The notes under the pieces are model-generated. The model was given only the letters and a program-made list of their open reading frames with translations, was not told where the DNA came from and did not search any database. From assembly GCF_000737245.1 (NCBI RefSeq), contig NZ_JPQU01000029.1, positions 34,356-98,355 on the forward strand: 64,000 nt of DNA, written 5' to 3'. Below, one piece after another: positions 56,144 through 64,000 of this stretch; positions within the stretch are counted from its first letter, which is position 1; each line of letters begins with the position of its first letter. The translations under genes and the position numbers were made by a program. This DNA comes from Pseudomonas syringae. Lineage in GTDB: Bacteria > Pseudomonadota > Gammaproteobacteria > Pseudomonadales > Pseudomonadaceae.

Positions 56144-57608
56144 GAACCGTCCCTTTTCCAACCCCACACAACTCCCGCAACAAGCCGCCATCCAGATGGT
56201 TTTCCACCAGATCTGCCAGGCGCTCGATGTCACGTTCGCGCAGGGCGTGATAATCCACTTGCTGCACATCCTGCAAGCCCGCCCAACGCAGCAGCGCGCT
56301 GCACGCCTCGGGGGTTTCGAAGAGGCCGTGAAGGTAGGTGCCGAAAATCTGACCGTCCGCACTTTGCGCGCCATCGAAACGACCATCACCCAGCTCCACC
56401 GCCGGATTCTCCAGAGCCGCGCCGGTGGTCACTCCGGCATGAATTTCGTAACCGCTGACCTGCACGCCTTCCAGCAACAAACGGCCGGTCACATTGCGCA
56501 GCTGTTTGTGCTCTTCAAGCACAGTACTCATCTCCAGCAAGCCCAGGCCTGCACTGGAGCCCGGTGCACCTTCCAGCCCCAGCGGGTCATGCAAATACTC
56601 ACCGAGCATCTGCAACCCACCGCAGATCCCGAGCAACTTGCCGCCATAGCGCAGATGGCGGGCGATAGCACTGTCCCAGCCATTGGCGCACAGGTACGCC
56701 ATGTCACTGCGCACACTTTTCGAGCCGGGCAGGATGATCAGGTCAGCCGCAGGGATCGCCTGGCCCGGCCCGATGAATTGCAGATTGACCTGCGGATGCA
56801 GGCGCAGCGGGTCGAAATCGGTATGGTTACTGATGCGCGGCAAGATCGGCACCACCACATTCAACACTTGCTCGACCTTATCGGTCTGGCGCTGATCGAG
56901 GCCGTCTTCCGCCTCCAGATGCAGGTCCATCACGTAAGGCAGCACGCCCACCACCGGCTTGCCGGTACGGGCTTCAAGCCAGTCCAGACCCGGTTGCAGC
57001 AAGGCGATGTCGCCGCGAAACCGATTGATGATGAAACCTTTGACCCGCGCCTGTTCGCTTGGGGACAGCAACTCGAGGGTGCCCACCAGATGGGCGAAAA
57101 CCCCACCGCGATTGATGTCGGCAATCAACAGCACCGGGCAATCCACTGCTTCGGCGAAGCCCATGTTGGCGATGTCATTGGCGCGCAGATTGATCTCGGC
57201 AGGCGATCCGGCGCCTTCGACCATGATCACCGGGTAAGTCTGGCTCAGCCGCGTGTGAGATTCGAGCACCGCCTGCATGGCGATCTCTTTATAGCCGTGA
57301 TACGCCACCGCATTCATGGTGGTCACTGCACGGCCGTGAATAATCACTTGCGCACCGGTGTCGCTGTTGGGTTTGAGCAATACCGGGTTCATGTCGGTAT
57401 GCGGTTGCAGGCCACAGGCTTGAGCTTGTACCGCCTGAGCGCGGCCGATTTCCCCACCATCGGCAGTGACCGCACTGTTGAGTGCCATGTTTTGTGGCTT
57501 GAACGGCACCACGGCAACGCCCTGGCGCGTCAGCCAGCGGCACAGCGCGGTCACCAGGGTACTTTTGCCGGCATCCGACGTGGTGCCCTGCACCATTAAG
57601 GTGGTCAT
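56109..57608 (-). CDS. cobQ: Cobyric acid synthase
   Basis: 499 residues: an N-terminal ATP-binding synthetase with [17 protein letters not shown], and a class I glutamine amidotransferase domain with the active Cys in [15 protein letters not shown] at about 340 and a late His in GTYLHGLFE. It amidates four side chains of adenosyl-cobyrinate a,c-diamide. The start overlaps the cobD stop (ATGA). After the usual end (LLRELCG), the protein continues with [16 protein letters not shown], of which the last part is REP-encoded. Confidence 0.95.
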   Translation of the reverse strand: MTTLMVQGTTSDAGKSTLVTALCRWLTRQGVAVVPFKPQNMALNSAVTADGGEIGRAQAVQAQACGLQPHTDMNPVLLKPNSDTGAQVIIHGRAVTTMNAVAYHGYKEIAMQAVLESHTRLSQTYPVIMVEGAGSPAEINLRANDIANMGFAEAVDCPVLLIADINRGGVFAHLVGTLELLSPSEQARVKGFIINRFRGDIALLQPGLDWLEARTGKPVVGVLPYVMDLHLEAEDGLDQRQTDKVEQVLNVVVPILPRISNHTDFDPLRLHPQVNLQFIGPGQAIPAADLIILPGSKSVRSDMAYLCANGWDSAIARHLRYGGKLLGICGGLQMLGEYLHDPLGLEGAPGSSAGLGLLEMSTVLEEHKQLRNVTGRLLLEGVQVSGYEIHAGVTTGAALENPAVELGDGRFDGAQSADGQIFGTYLHGLFETPEACSALLRWAGLQDVQQVDYHALRERDIERLADLVENHLDGGLLRELCGVGKGTVPVGARLARDER

Positions 57609-58609
57609 GGCTGCTCCCGATTGAAATCCAAAAGTGCGGCATCCAGACGCTGCCACTGCACCTCGTCCCGAGGCAGGCCGAATCGCAGGCTGCATTTGAG
57701 CGGGTCGTCACTGACGAACAAGCGCAGCAGGATCCCGCGCACGGCGCAGAATTCATAGAGTTGCGCAGCACGAGGGGTGATCAGCCGCTGGAACAGCGCG
57801 CATCCACCCTGTGGCGTCAGGCAATGGCGGGTCAGCAATTGCACCAGACGCTGGCTCGCCTGCTCGGTGCGCTGGCGCTGCATGTCATGTCCTTCGGTAT
57901 CACCCAGGCATGCCTGACCGATAATGCGCGTAGGCCCACTCACGGCCCACGGCCCGATCTCGTTGCGCAACAGGTTGAGCAAGCGGGCCTCGGCCAGGAC
58001 AAAACCCAGTCGCACCCCAGCCAGGCCGAAGAATTTTCCGAAAGAACGCAGCACGATCAAACCGGGCACATCGCTGTGTTGCGCAAGACTCAATTCTGGC
58101 GTGTTGTCCATGAACGCTTCATCCACCACCAGCCAGCCACCGCGCCGGGCGAGCCGGGTGTGCCATTTCAGCAGTTGCTCGGCACTGAGCATCAGCCCTG
58201 TAGGATTGTTCGGGTTGACCACCACCAGCACGTCGAGGCTGTCGAGAAAATAGTCCACTTCATGCTCGACCACCTCGCGCACCAGAAACCCCGAATGGCG
58301 CCAGGCATGGGCGTGCTCGGCGTAACAGGGCGATAGCACGCCGACCTTGCCGGTACTGCGCAATCTAGGCAGCGCCTGAATGGCCGCTTGGGAGCCGGGC
58401 ACCGCCAGCGCACCGGGGGCGCCGTAATAAACACAAGCGCTTTGCTCCAGCCCATCATCTGCTTCAGGCAGTCGCGCCCAGGCATCGGGCGGGATGGCCG
58501 GAATGGGAAAGGCCCACGGCGCAATGCCCGTGGAGAGATCCAGCCAGTCCGCTTCGGCAATGCCGTATTGCCGAGCGGCCTTGCGCAAGCGCCCACCGTG
58601 CTCAAGCAT
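57605..58609 (-). CDS. cobD: L-threonine-O-3-phosphate decarboxylase
   Basis: A 334-residue PLP enzyme of the HisC/CobD fold (named cobC in P. denitrificans usage). PLP lysine in [18 protein letters not shown] at about residue 195; [13 protein letters not shown] and VDEAFMD earlier. It makes (R)-1-aminopropan-2-ol phosphate, the linker of the lower ligand. No cysteine-rich C-terminal domain. It overlaps cbiB by eight bases. Confidence 0.92.
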   Translation of the reverse strand: MLEHGGRLRKAARQYGIAEADWLDLSTGIAPWAFPIPAIPPDAWARLPEADDGLEQSACVYYGAPGALAVPGSQAAIQALPRLRSTGKVGVLSPCYAEHAHAWRHSGFLVREVVEHEVDYFLDSLDVLVVVNPNNPTGLMLSAEQLLKWHTRLARRGGWLVVDEAFMDNTPELSLAQHSDVPGLIVLRSFGKFFGLAGVRLGFVLAEARLLNLLRNEIGPWAVSGPTRIIGQACLGDTEGHDMQRQRTEQASQRLVQLLTRHCLTPQGGCALFQRLITPRAAQLYEFCAVRGILLRLFVSDDPLKCSLRFGLPRDEVQWQRLDAALLDFNREQP

Positions 58610-59510
58610 AAAACTCAGCTCCTACGCACAACACCAGCAACCATAACCACACACCGCGCTGCACCAGCTGCCAGCCTCGGTCGATGGCGTTCGCATCCGC
58701 CGGCACACCTTCGCCCAGTTGCGGACGTTGGTGCAGCTCACCGTGATAAATCGCCGCGCCACCCAGCTCCACCCCCAACGCACCAGCGCCGGCTGCCATC
58801 ACCGGTCCGGCATTGGGGCTGTCCCAGGTCGGGCCTTGAGTGCGCCAGCAGCGCAGCGCCAGCCGGGTCTTGCCCAACAGCGCGTAGGTCAGCGCCACCA
58901 GCCGTGCAGGAATGTAGTTGAGCAGGTCATCGATCTTTGCCGCTGCCCAGCCGAAGCGTTCAAAACGTTCGTTGCGATAACCCCACATGGCGTCCAGCGT
59001 ATTGCTCAGGCGATACAGGACCACCCCCGGCGCACCGGCGACCGCAAACCAGAACAGCGCGGCAAACACCGCATCACTGCCGTTCTCCAGCACTGACTCA
59101 GTGGCAGCCCGGGCCACTTCGGTGGCGTCCAGTTCGCTGGTCTGACGGCTGACCAAGTACCCCACCCGACGCCGCGCTTCTTCCAGATCATCGGAGCGCA
59201 ACGCCTGAGCCACCGGCTCGACATGCTCGCCCAGGCTGCGCAAACCCAGGGCGCAATACAAGGCGAGGATCTCAACCAGCCAGCCGATGTAAGGCAGCCA
59301 ACTGAGCAAGGTGGCCAGTAGGGTCAACGGCACCACCGCGATCACCCATGCAGTGACACCGTGGCTGCGCCAGCCGCGTCCCGCAGAATTGAAGCGCTGC
59401 TCGATGCGGTCGGCAAAGCGCCCGAACGCGACCAGCGGATGGGACCGTTTCGGCTCGCCGAGCAACGCATCCAGCGCCACCCCGGCGACGCTCAACAGCG
59501 CCATACTCAT
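58602..59510 (-). CDS. cbiB: Adenosylcobinamide-phosphate synthase
   Basis: A 302-residue membrane protein (CbiB; CobD in P. denitrificans usage). The start is at [27 protein letters not shown]: its ATG overlaps the bluB stop as ATGA. The conserved [14 protein letters not shown] region is near residue 18; [29 protein letters not shown] follows at about 155. It attaches aminopropanol phosphate to cobyric acid. Confidence 0.94.
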   Translation of the reverse strand: MSMALLSVAGVALDALLGEPKRSHPLVAFGRFADRIEQRFNSAGRGWRSHGVTAWVIAVVPLTLLATLLSWLPYIGWLVEILALYCALGLRSLGEHVEPVAQALRSDDLEEARRRVGYLVSRQTSELDATEVARAATESVLENGSDAVFAALFWFAVAGAPGVVLYRLSNTLDAMWGYRNERFERFGWAAAKIDDLLNYIPARLVALTYALLGKTRLALRCWRTQGPTWDSPNAGPVMAAGAGALGVELGGAAIYHGELHQRPQLGEGVPADANAIDRGWQLVQRGVWLWLLVLCVGAEFYA

Positions 59511-60157
59511 TGACTGACTCCCCACTGATTTTCAAACAGCATTTCGCTCAGCGGTCGCTCTTTTGTCCAGCCTTCCATGACCAGCATGGGTGCGGGATAG
59601 AACTCCGTCACCGGCCCCAGGCACAGAATCGCCAGCGGCTTGGCACCCGCTGGCATGCCCAGCAGATCCGCCAGCGCCTGGGGATCGAACAGCGATACCC
59701 AGCCCATGCCCAGACCTTCGGCGCGGGCCGCCAGCCAGAGGTTCTGAATCGCGCAGGATAGCGACGCCAGATCCATCTCGGGCAAGGTTCGACGACCAAA
59801 AATATGCTTCTCGCGATCATCCATCAGAGCCGCCACCAGCACTTCGGCGCAGTCGCTGATGCCTTCGACCTTGAGCTTCATGAAGTCATCGGCGCGCTCG
59901 CCCAAGGCTTCGGCGGTGCGAATCCGCTCCTCCTCGACCTGGGCCTGAATGCTGGCACGCAACGCTCGGTCGGTGATGCGGATGAAGCGCCAAGGCTGCA
60001 TCAAGCCAACGCTGGGCGCTTGATGGGCAGCGTCGAGCAGACGTGCCAGTAATTCCGGGGCCACGCTGCCACCGCTGAAATGCCGCATGTCACGACGCTC
60101 GGCAATGGCACGGTAGACCGCAGCACGCTCTTGGTCGCTGTACGCTTGATCACTCAT
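59507..60157 (-). CDS. bluB: 5,6-dimethylbenzimidazole synthase BluB
   Basis: A 216-residue flavin-destructase of the nitroreductase fold. FMN-binding [12 protein letters not shown] at about residue 22, then [15 protein letters not shown], and [13 protein letters not shown]. It cuts FMNH2 with O2 to give the DMB lower ligand, indicating that this strain can make complete B12 ligand under oxygen. It overlaps cobB and cbiB with ATGA on both sides. Confidence 0.94.
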   Translation of the reverse strand: MSDQAYSDQERAAVYRAIAERRDMRHFSGGSVAPELLARLLDAAHQAPSVGLMQPWRFIRITDRALRASIQAQVEEERIRTAEALGERADDFMKLKVEGISDCAEVLVAALMDDREKHIFGRRTLPEMDLASLSCAIQNLWLAARAEGLGMGWVSLFDPQALADLLGMPAGAKPLAILCLGPVTEFYPAPMLVMEGWTKERPLSEMLFENQWGVSQ

Positions 60158-61449
60158 GGTTTGAAAAGCGCCGCAACCGCCTGAGGATTGGAAGGGAAAT
60201 AGAAGTGCACGTAAGACGCGGTCAGACGCCCATCGCGATAAACCGCCTCTGCGCCGCGCCCACCGTTAGGGCTCAAGCCGCGAGCGATGGGCTGCAACTC
60301 GGTGCTGGTCAGCGAGTGGTGATAAGTGTGGCCGCGCAATTCGCCTTCGGGCAATGCAACGTTCTGCAGCGCCAGCGCCGCCAGACGCTTCTGCATCACC
60401 GCTTCACCACTCAGCAACCCGACCAGTTCAGCGCGTTGCCCGTCGACATCGGTCAAGGCATCAAGCAGATACAACATTCCACCGCATTCGGCCAGCAAGG
60501 GTTTGCCTGCCTGGTGATGGGCGCGAATCGCTGCCAGCATCGGCGCGTTCTGGCTCAAGGCTTGGTGGTGCAATTCCGGATAACCGCCAGGCAGATACAG
60601 GCTGTCGGCATCCGGTATTACGCTGTCGCGGATCGGCGAGAAAAACGACAGCTCGGCGCCCATGGCCCGTAGCAGGTCCAGGCTCGCGCCATAGGTAAAG
60701 GCGAAGGCTTCGTCATGGGCTATGGCGATACGCACGCCTTCCAGCAAAGGCTCTGCGGGAATGATCTCCGGCGCGGCGAACGTCACTGCCGGTGGCAAGG
60801 CCACTTCGCAGGTACTGGCCAAGGCCTCGGCAGCCGCGTCCAGACGCAGGTCCAGATCGTTCAGCTCGCTGGCCTGCACCAACCCGAGATGACGACTGGG
60901 CAGCTCGATTCCGGTTTCCCGGGACAGGGCGCCATACCAGCGCAGACCTTCGGTGAGGCTGCCTTCGAGCAATTGCGCATGGCGCACGGTGCCGACCCGA
61001 TTGGCCAGCACGCCGGCAAATGGCAAATCCGGTTGATACCGCGCCAGCCCCAGCGCCAGGGCGCCGAACGTCTGGGCCATCGCCGTGCCGTCGATGACGC
61101 CCAGCACTGGCACGCCGAAATGACGGGCCAGATCGGCGCTGGACGGGGTGCCGTCGAACAGGCCCATCACGCCTTCAATCAGAATCAGATCCGCTTCGCC
61201 TGCCGCTTCCCAGAGCAGACGGCGGCTTTCATCGGCGCCGACCATCCACAAGTCCAGCTGATACACCGGCGCACCACTGGCCCGCTCAAGAATCATCGGG
61301 TCGAGAAAATCCGGCCCGCATTTGAACACGCGAACCTTGCGGCCCTGATTGCGATGCAGACGAGCCAGCGCAGCGGTGACAGTGGTTTTGCCCTGACCCG
61401 AAGCGGGCGCAGCGATCAATACGGCCGGACAATGGCGCGGCTCACTCAT
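60154..61449 (-). CDS. cobB: Cobyrinate a,c-diamide synthase
   Basis: 431 residues: a DethioB-like synthetase domain with IAAPASGQGKTTVTAALARL and GLFDGTPSSADLARHFGVP, then a glutamine amidotransferase with Cys in LLAECGGMLYLLDAL at about 328 and GHTYHHS at the end. Amidates carboxylates a and c. (In aerobic bacteria the substrate is hydrogenobyrinate before cobalt insertion.) Ten bases after cobO. Confidence 0.94.
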   Translation of the reverse strand: MSEPRHCPAVLIAAPASGQGKTTVTAALARLHRNQGRKVRVFKCGPDFLDPMILERASGAPVYQLDLWMVGADESRRLLWEAAGEADLILIEGVMGLFDGTPSSADLARHFGVPVLGVIDGTAMAQTFGALALGLARYQPDLPFAGVLANRVGTVRHAQLLEGSLTEGLRWYGALSRETGIELPSRHLGLVQASELNDLDLRLDAAAEALASTCEVALPPAVTFAAPEIIPAEPLLEGVRIAIAHDEAFAFTYGASLDLLRAMGAELSFFSPIRDSVIPDADSLYLPGGYPELHHQALSQNAPMLAAIRAHHQAGKPLLAECGGMLYLLDALTDVDGQRAELVGLLSGEAVMQKRLAALALQNVALPEGELRGHTYHHSLTSTELQPIARGLSPNGGRGAEAVYRDGRLTASYVHFYFPSNPQAVAALFKP

Positions 61450-61459
61450 GAAAAATCAC

Positions 61460-62071
61460 TCACAGCTCAATGCCTTTCTGCGCTCGGATGCCTGCCTGAA
61501 AGGCGTGCTTGACCACGGTGATTTCAGAAACAGTGTCGGCCATGTCGATCATTTCCGGCTTGGCACCACGACCGGTGACGATCACGTGCTGCATGGGCGG
61601 ACGGGCTTGCAGATCGGCGAGCACCCGCTCGATGTCCAGATAGCCGTGTTTAAGGGCGATATTCAGCTCATCCAGCACGACCATGCCGATGGCCGGGTCG
61701 CGAAGCATTTCCAGGGACACTTCCCAAGCGGCTTCGGCAGCGGCGATATCCCGTTGACGATCCTGGGTTTCCCAGGTGTAGCCCTCGCCCATCACGTGGT
61801 AACGCACCTGCTCCGGGAAACGCCGGAAAAAGAATTCTTCGCCGGTGCTGTTGCTGCCCTTGATGAACTGCACAACGCCGCATTGCATGCCATGGCCCAT
61901 GGCCCGGGCTAGCATGCCAAAGGCCGAGCTGCTTTTGCCTTTGCCATTGCCGGTGAGCACCAGGAGCAAGCCACATTCATTGGGGGCGCTGGCGATACGT
62001 TCGTCCATCACGGCTTTTTTGCGCAGCATGCGCGCCAGATGGCGTTCGTCACGTTCGGGGGATTCGTTCAT
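61460..62071 (-). CDS. cobO: Cob(I)yrinic acid a,c-diamide adenosyltransferase
   Basis: A 203-residue CobA/BtuR/CobO type protein. ATP-binding TGNGKGKSSSAFGMLARA at about residue 36, HVIVTGRGAKPEMIDMADTVSEI near the end. It forms the Co-C bond to adenosine. It is the first gene of the cobalamin operon, with GGAG 7 bases before the ATG and a cobalamin riboswitch upstream. Confidence 0.96.
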   Translation of the reverse strand: MNESPERDERHLARMLRKKAVMDERIASAPNECGLLLVLTGNGKGKSSSAFGMLARAMGHGMQCGVVQFIKGSNSTGEEFFFRRFPEQVRYHVMGEGYTWETQDRQRDIAAAEAAWEVSLEMLRDPAIGMVVLDELNIALKHGYLDIERVLADLQARPPMQHVIVTGRGAKPEMIDMADTVSEITVVKHAFQAGIRAQKGIEL

Positions 62072-62164
62072 CTCAGCTCTCCGCTTGAGGGCACGCGAAA
62101 GCAGACGGCAGGCGGCAGCACTGACTGGCCGCTCGGCCAGATCATGCGCAGAGCATCGCCCGCC

Positions 62165-62345
62165 GTGATGCTGTTGGATGGATCAGGCCGGTCTCCGGGC
62201 TCATGAGCGGGCGAACCCGACTGCGCGCCTTCCCATGGCTTTTCAGACACAGTGGCATCAGCACAGCTTCACTCATCTACCGTTGCGGGGGCAGCACCGG
62301 GATGAAGCGCGTTAAGCGGCTTTACCGGTTTCCCTGTTTCACTCA
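62165..62345 (-). promoter_or_regulatory. Cobalamin riboswitch of the cob operon
   Basis: On the minus strand the conserved parts appear in order: ACAGGGAAACCGGT, GGTGCTGCCCCCGCAACGGT, the B12 box GCCACTG (62256-62250), CATGGGAAGGCGCG, and GAGCCCGGAGACCGGCCTG at the 3' side. This is a complete aptamer. It lies about 95 bases ahead of cobO; a further stem TGGCCGAGCGGCCA (about 62121-62134) may be part of the expression platform. Coenzyme B12 should lower expression of the operon. Confidence 0.95.
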
Positions 62346-62490
62346 ATCAATCCGGGGGATTTCGAGCACCTGAAACAAAGCGCGCAGATTAGAGGGTTGG
62401 GCTGGGAGCGTCAATCAAACACGGGGTTGAACCTCCCCCGCATGAGCGTCTCTATCTCTTATTGCACCCTGCCCGTTACGGAGATCCACC

Positions 62491-63834
62491 ATGTTCACGC
62501 TCAAACCGCATTACGCTGTGTTGCTCGTGCTTGCTGCTGGCCTGGCGGGCTGTGGCGAGTCCTCTACCTTGCAGGTCAACGACGGCACCGGTCCGTCGCC
62601 CAAGCTGCCTGAACCGAACAAGACCCTGATCCCGACGGTGAACATCGCCCCGGCGGTCGGCTGGGCGAAAGATGCCAAACCCGTTGCGGCCCCCGGCACC
62701 CAGGTTGCCGCCTTCGCCGAGAATCTGGATCACCCACGCTGGCTGTATGTACTGCCCAACGGCGACGTGCTGGTGGCGGAAACCAATTCGCCGCCCAAAC
62801 CCGACGATGACCAGGGCGTACGAGGGTGGGTCATGAAAAAAGTCATGGCCCGGGCCGGAGCGGGCGTGCCCAGCGCCAACCGCATCACCCTGTTGCGCGA
62901 CAAGGATCACGACGGCGTGGCCGAGACCCGCACGGTGTTTCTGGCAAACCTCAACTCGCCGTTCGGCATGACTCTGGTGGGTAATAAGCTGTATGTGGCC
63001 GACACGGACCGCCTGATCAGCTTCCCGTATCAGGACGGCCAGACGTCGATCAGCGCTGCGCCTACCAAAGTCGTCGACCTGCCAGGCGGCACGCTGAATC
63101 ACCACTGGACCAAAAACGTCATCGCCAGCAAGGACGGCAGCAAGCTGTACGTGACTGTTGGCTCCAACAGTAATGTGGCGGAAAACGGCATGGCCGCTGA
63201 AGAAGGTCGCGCCGCCATCTGGGAAGTCGATGCCGCCACCGGCGCACATCGTATCTTCGCCTCGGGCCTGCGCAATCCGAACGGCATGGATTGGGAACCC
63301 AACACCGGCAAGTTGTGGACGGCGGTCAACGAACGCGACGAAATCGGCAGCGATCTGGTCCCAGACTACGTCACCTCGGTCAAGGACGGCGGCTTCTATG
63401 GCTGGCCTTATAGCTATTACGGCCAGCACGTGGATGTGCGGGTGAAACCGCAAAATCCGGAACTGGTCGCCAAGGCTATCGCCCCGGACTTCGCAGTTGG
63501 TCCACACACCGCGTCGTTGGGTCTGGTGTTCGCCGACGGCAAAACCCTGCCTGCGCCATTTAACGAAGGGCTGTTCATTGGTCAGCACGGCTCATGGAAC
63601 CGTAAACCCCACAGCGGCTATAAGGTGCTGTTTGTGCCCTTCAGCGGCGGTAAGCCTAGCGGCGCGCCCATCGACCTGCTGACTGGCTTCCTGAATTCCG
63701 ATGAAAAAGCCCAGGGTCGGCCGGTCGGGGTGGTCAATGATCATCAGGGTGGGTTGCTGGTGGCAGATGATGTGGGGAATAAGATTTGGCGGGTTACGGG
63801 GGGGAAGACACAGCAGACCGCGGCCAAGCCTTGA
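62491..63834 (+). CDS. PQQ-dependent sugar dehydrogenase-like lipoprotein
   Basis: 447 residues with a lipoprotein signal ([11 protein letters not shown], Cys21) and a six-bladed beta-propeller of the soluble aldose / L-sorbosone dehydrogenase family. Segments seen: [69 protein letters not shown] and [16 protein letters not shown]. Likely anchored in the outer membrane, facing the periplasm. Substrate and need for PQQ are inferred from family. It diverges from the cob operon. Confidence 0.88.
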   Translation: MFTLKPHYAVLLVLAAGLAGCGESSTLQVNDGTGPSPKLPEPNKTLIPTVNIAPAVGWAKDAKPVAAPGTQVAAFAENLDHPRWLYVLPNGDVLVAETNSPPKPDDDQGVRGWVMKKVMARAGAGVPSANRITLLRDKDHDGVAETRTVFLANLNSPFGMTLVGNKLYVADTDRLISFPYQDGQTSISAAPTKVVDLPGGTLNHHWTKNVIASKDGSKLYVTVGSNSNVAENGMAAEEGRAAIWEVDAATGAHRIFASGLRNPNGMDWEPNTGKLWTAVNERDEIGSDLVPDYVTSVKDGGFYGWPYSYYGQHVDVRVKPQNPELVAKAIAPDFAVGPHTASLGLVFADGKTLPAPFNEGLFIGQHGSWNRKPHSGYKVLFVPFSGGKPSGAPIDLLTGFLNSDEKAQGRPVGVVNDHQGGLLVADDVGNKIWRVTGGKTQQTAAKP

Positions 63835-63849
63835 AGCGCTAGATCTTTG

Positions 63850-64000
63850 AATCGAGTGGCACCCATAACGTTTGCGGCGCTGCTGAATTCTGGTTCCGTC
63901 CTGACGGCCGGGTCACTTTTGTTTCGACAAAAGTAACCAAAACCATTTTCGCTGACGTCCGGCCCCTGGTTCCCAGGGGTTCCTTCGCTCCGGCACCGTG
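63850..64000. repeat. Start of a long Pseudomonas intergenic repeat
   Basis: After the dehydrogenase stop the sequence CCGGGTCACTTTTGTTTCGACAAAAGTAACCAAAA and the following GACGTCCGGCCCCTGGTTCCCAGGGG show the ACTTTTG...CAAAAGTAA(C/G)CAAAA core also present in the arms at 35301-36391 (ACTTTTGAGAAGAAGCG, CAAAAGTAAGCAAAACG), shown here in short parts. It is cut by the window end. Confidence 0.65.

Noticed and set aside
56052..57599. A 515-codon plus-strand frame opposite cobQ
   Set aside because: Starts in a REP and mirrors cobQ; no protein-like domains.

Overview
The window is from a fluorescent Pseudomonas chromosome, most likely of the P. fluorescens group. The main evidence is the block ihfB-rpsA-cmk-tyrA/aroA-hisC-pheA-serC-gyrA-mtnA, the presence of pvdS, mupP, undA and a wbpM/wbpL/wbpV end of an O-antigen locus, and many paired REP sequences of the GTGGGAGCGGTGCTTGCCCGCGA type. 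Species names rest on recognition of protein families from memory, not on a search. No tRNA, rRNA, prophage, insertion sequence or CRISPR array was seen.

Layout. 1-1070: the 3' end of the iron-starvation sigma factor gene pvdS faces a siderophore acyltransferase gene (pvdYII) whose promoter carries an exact PvdS box. 1143-3158: a TetR gene and a FabF-like ketosynthase gene lie tail to tail; both promoters carry the same inverted repeat. 3335-10465: the O-antigen locus between wbpM and ihfB, reduced to comEA-like, wbpM, wbpL, wbpV, a beta-CASP metallo-hydrolase and lapA. 10819-23269: a translation, aromatic amino acid, serine and gyrase block. 23390-27058: mtaD, ubiG, mupP and a short-chain dehydrogenase.

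27223-36391: a diguanylate cyclase, the 1-undecene synthase gene undA, a GGDEF-EAL protein, an ABC exporter, a DsbA-like protein and trhO, followed by about 1.1 kb of nested inverted repeats. 36437-47323: bolA, a DUF2059 protein, fumC2 and a quinone reductase-like gene; then transporters, tapT, a LysR gene divergent from a guanidinobutyrase gene, an acyl-carrier-like protein without the phosphopantetheine serine, a PA1414-like small gene, rmuC and a Sel1-repeat gene. 47324-49273: a long gene-poor stretch with DnaA-box-like sites and a perfect palindrome, then two unrecognised genes. 49425-52737: fadL, a periplasmic glutathione peroxidase, a 39-residue membrane peptide and an MFS gene.

52970-62345: a ten-gene cobalamin operon on the minus strand (cobO-cobB-bluB-cbiB-cobD-cobQ-cobU-cobT-cobC-cobS) behind a cobalamin riboswitch. 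Six of its nine junctions overlap by 4 or 8 bases. The two wide junctions both hold REP pairs, and in both the upstream protein ends inside REP sequence. 62491-64000: a PQQ-type sugar dehydrogenase lipoprotein and the start of another repeat element.

The most unusual items are the shared TetR operator pair, the stripped O-antigen locus, undA beside c-di-GMP genes, the serine-less carrier protein, the GTGA-coupled 39-residue peptide, the nested palindrome at 35301-36391, and the REP-encoded tails of CobC and CobQ.
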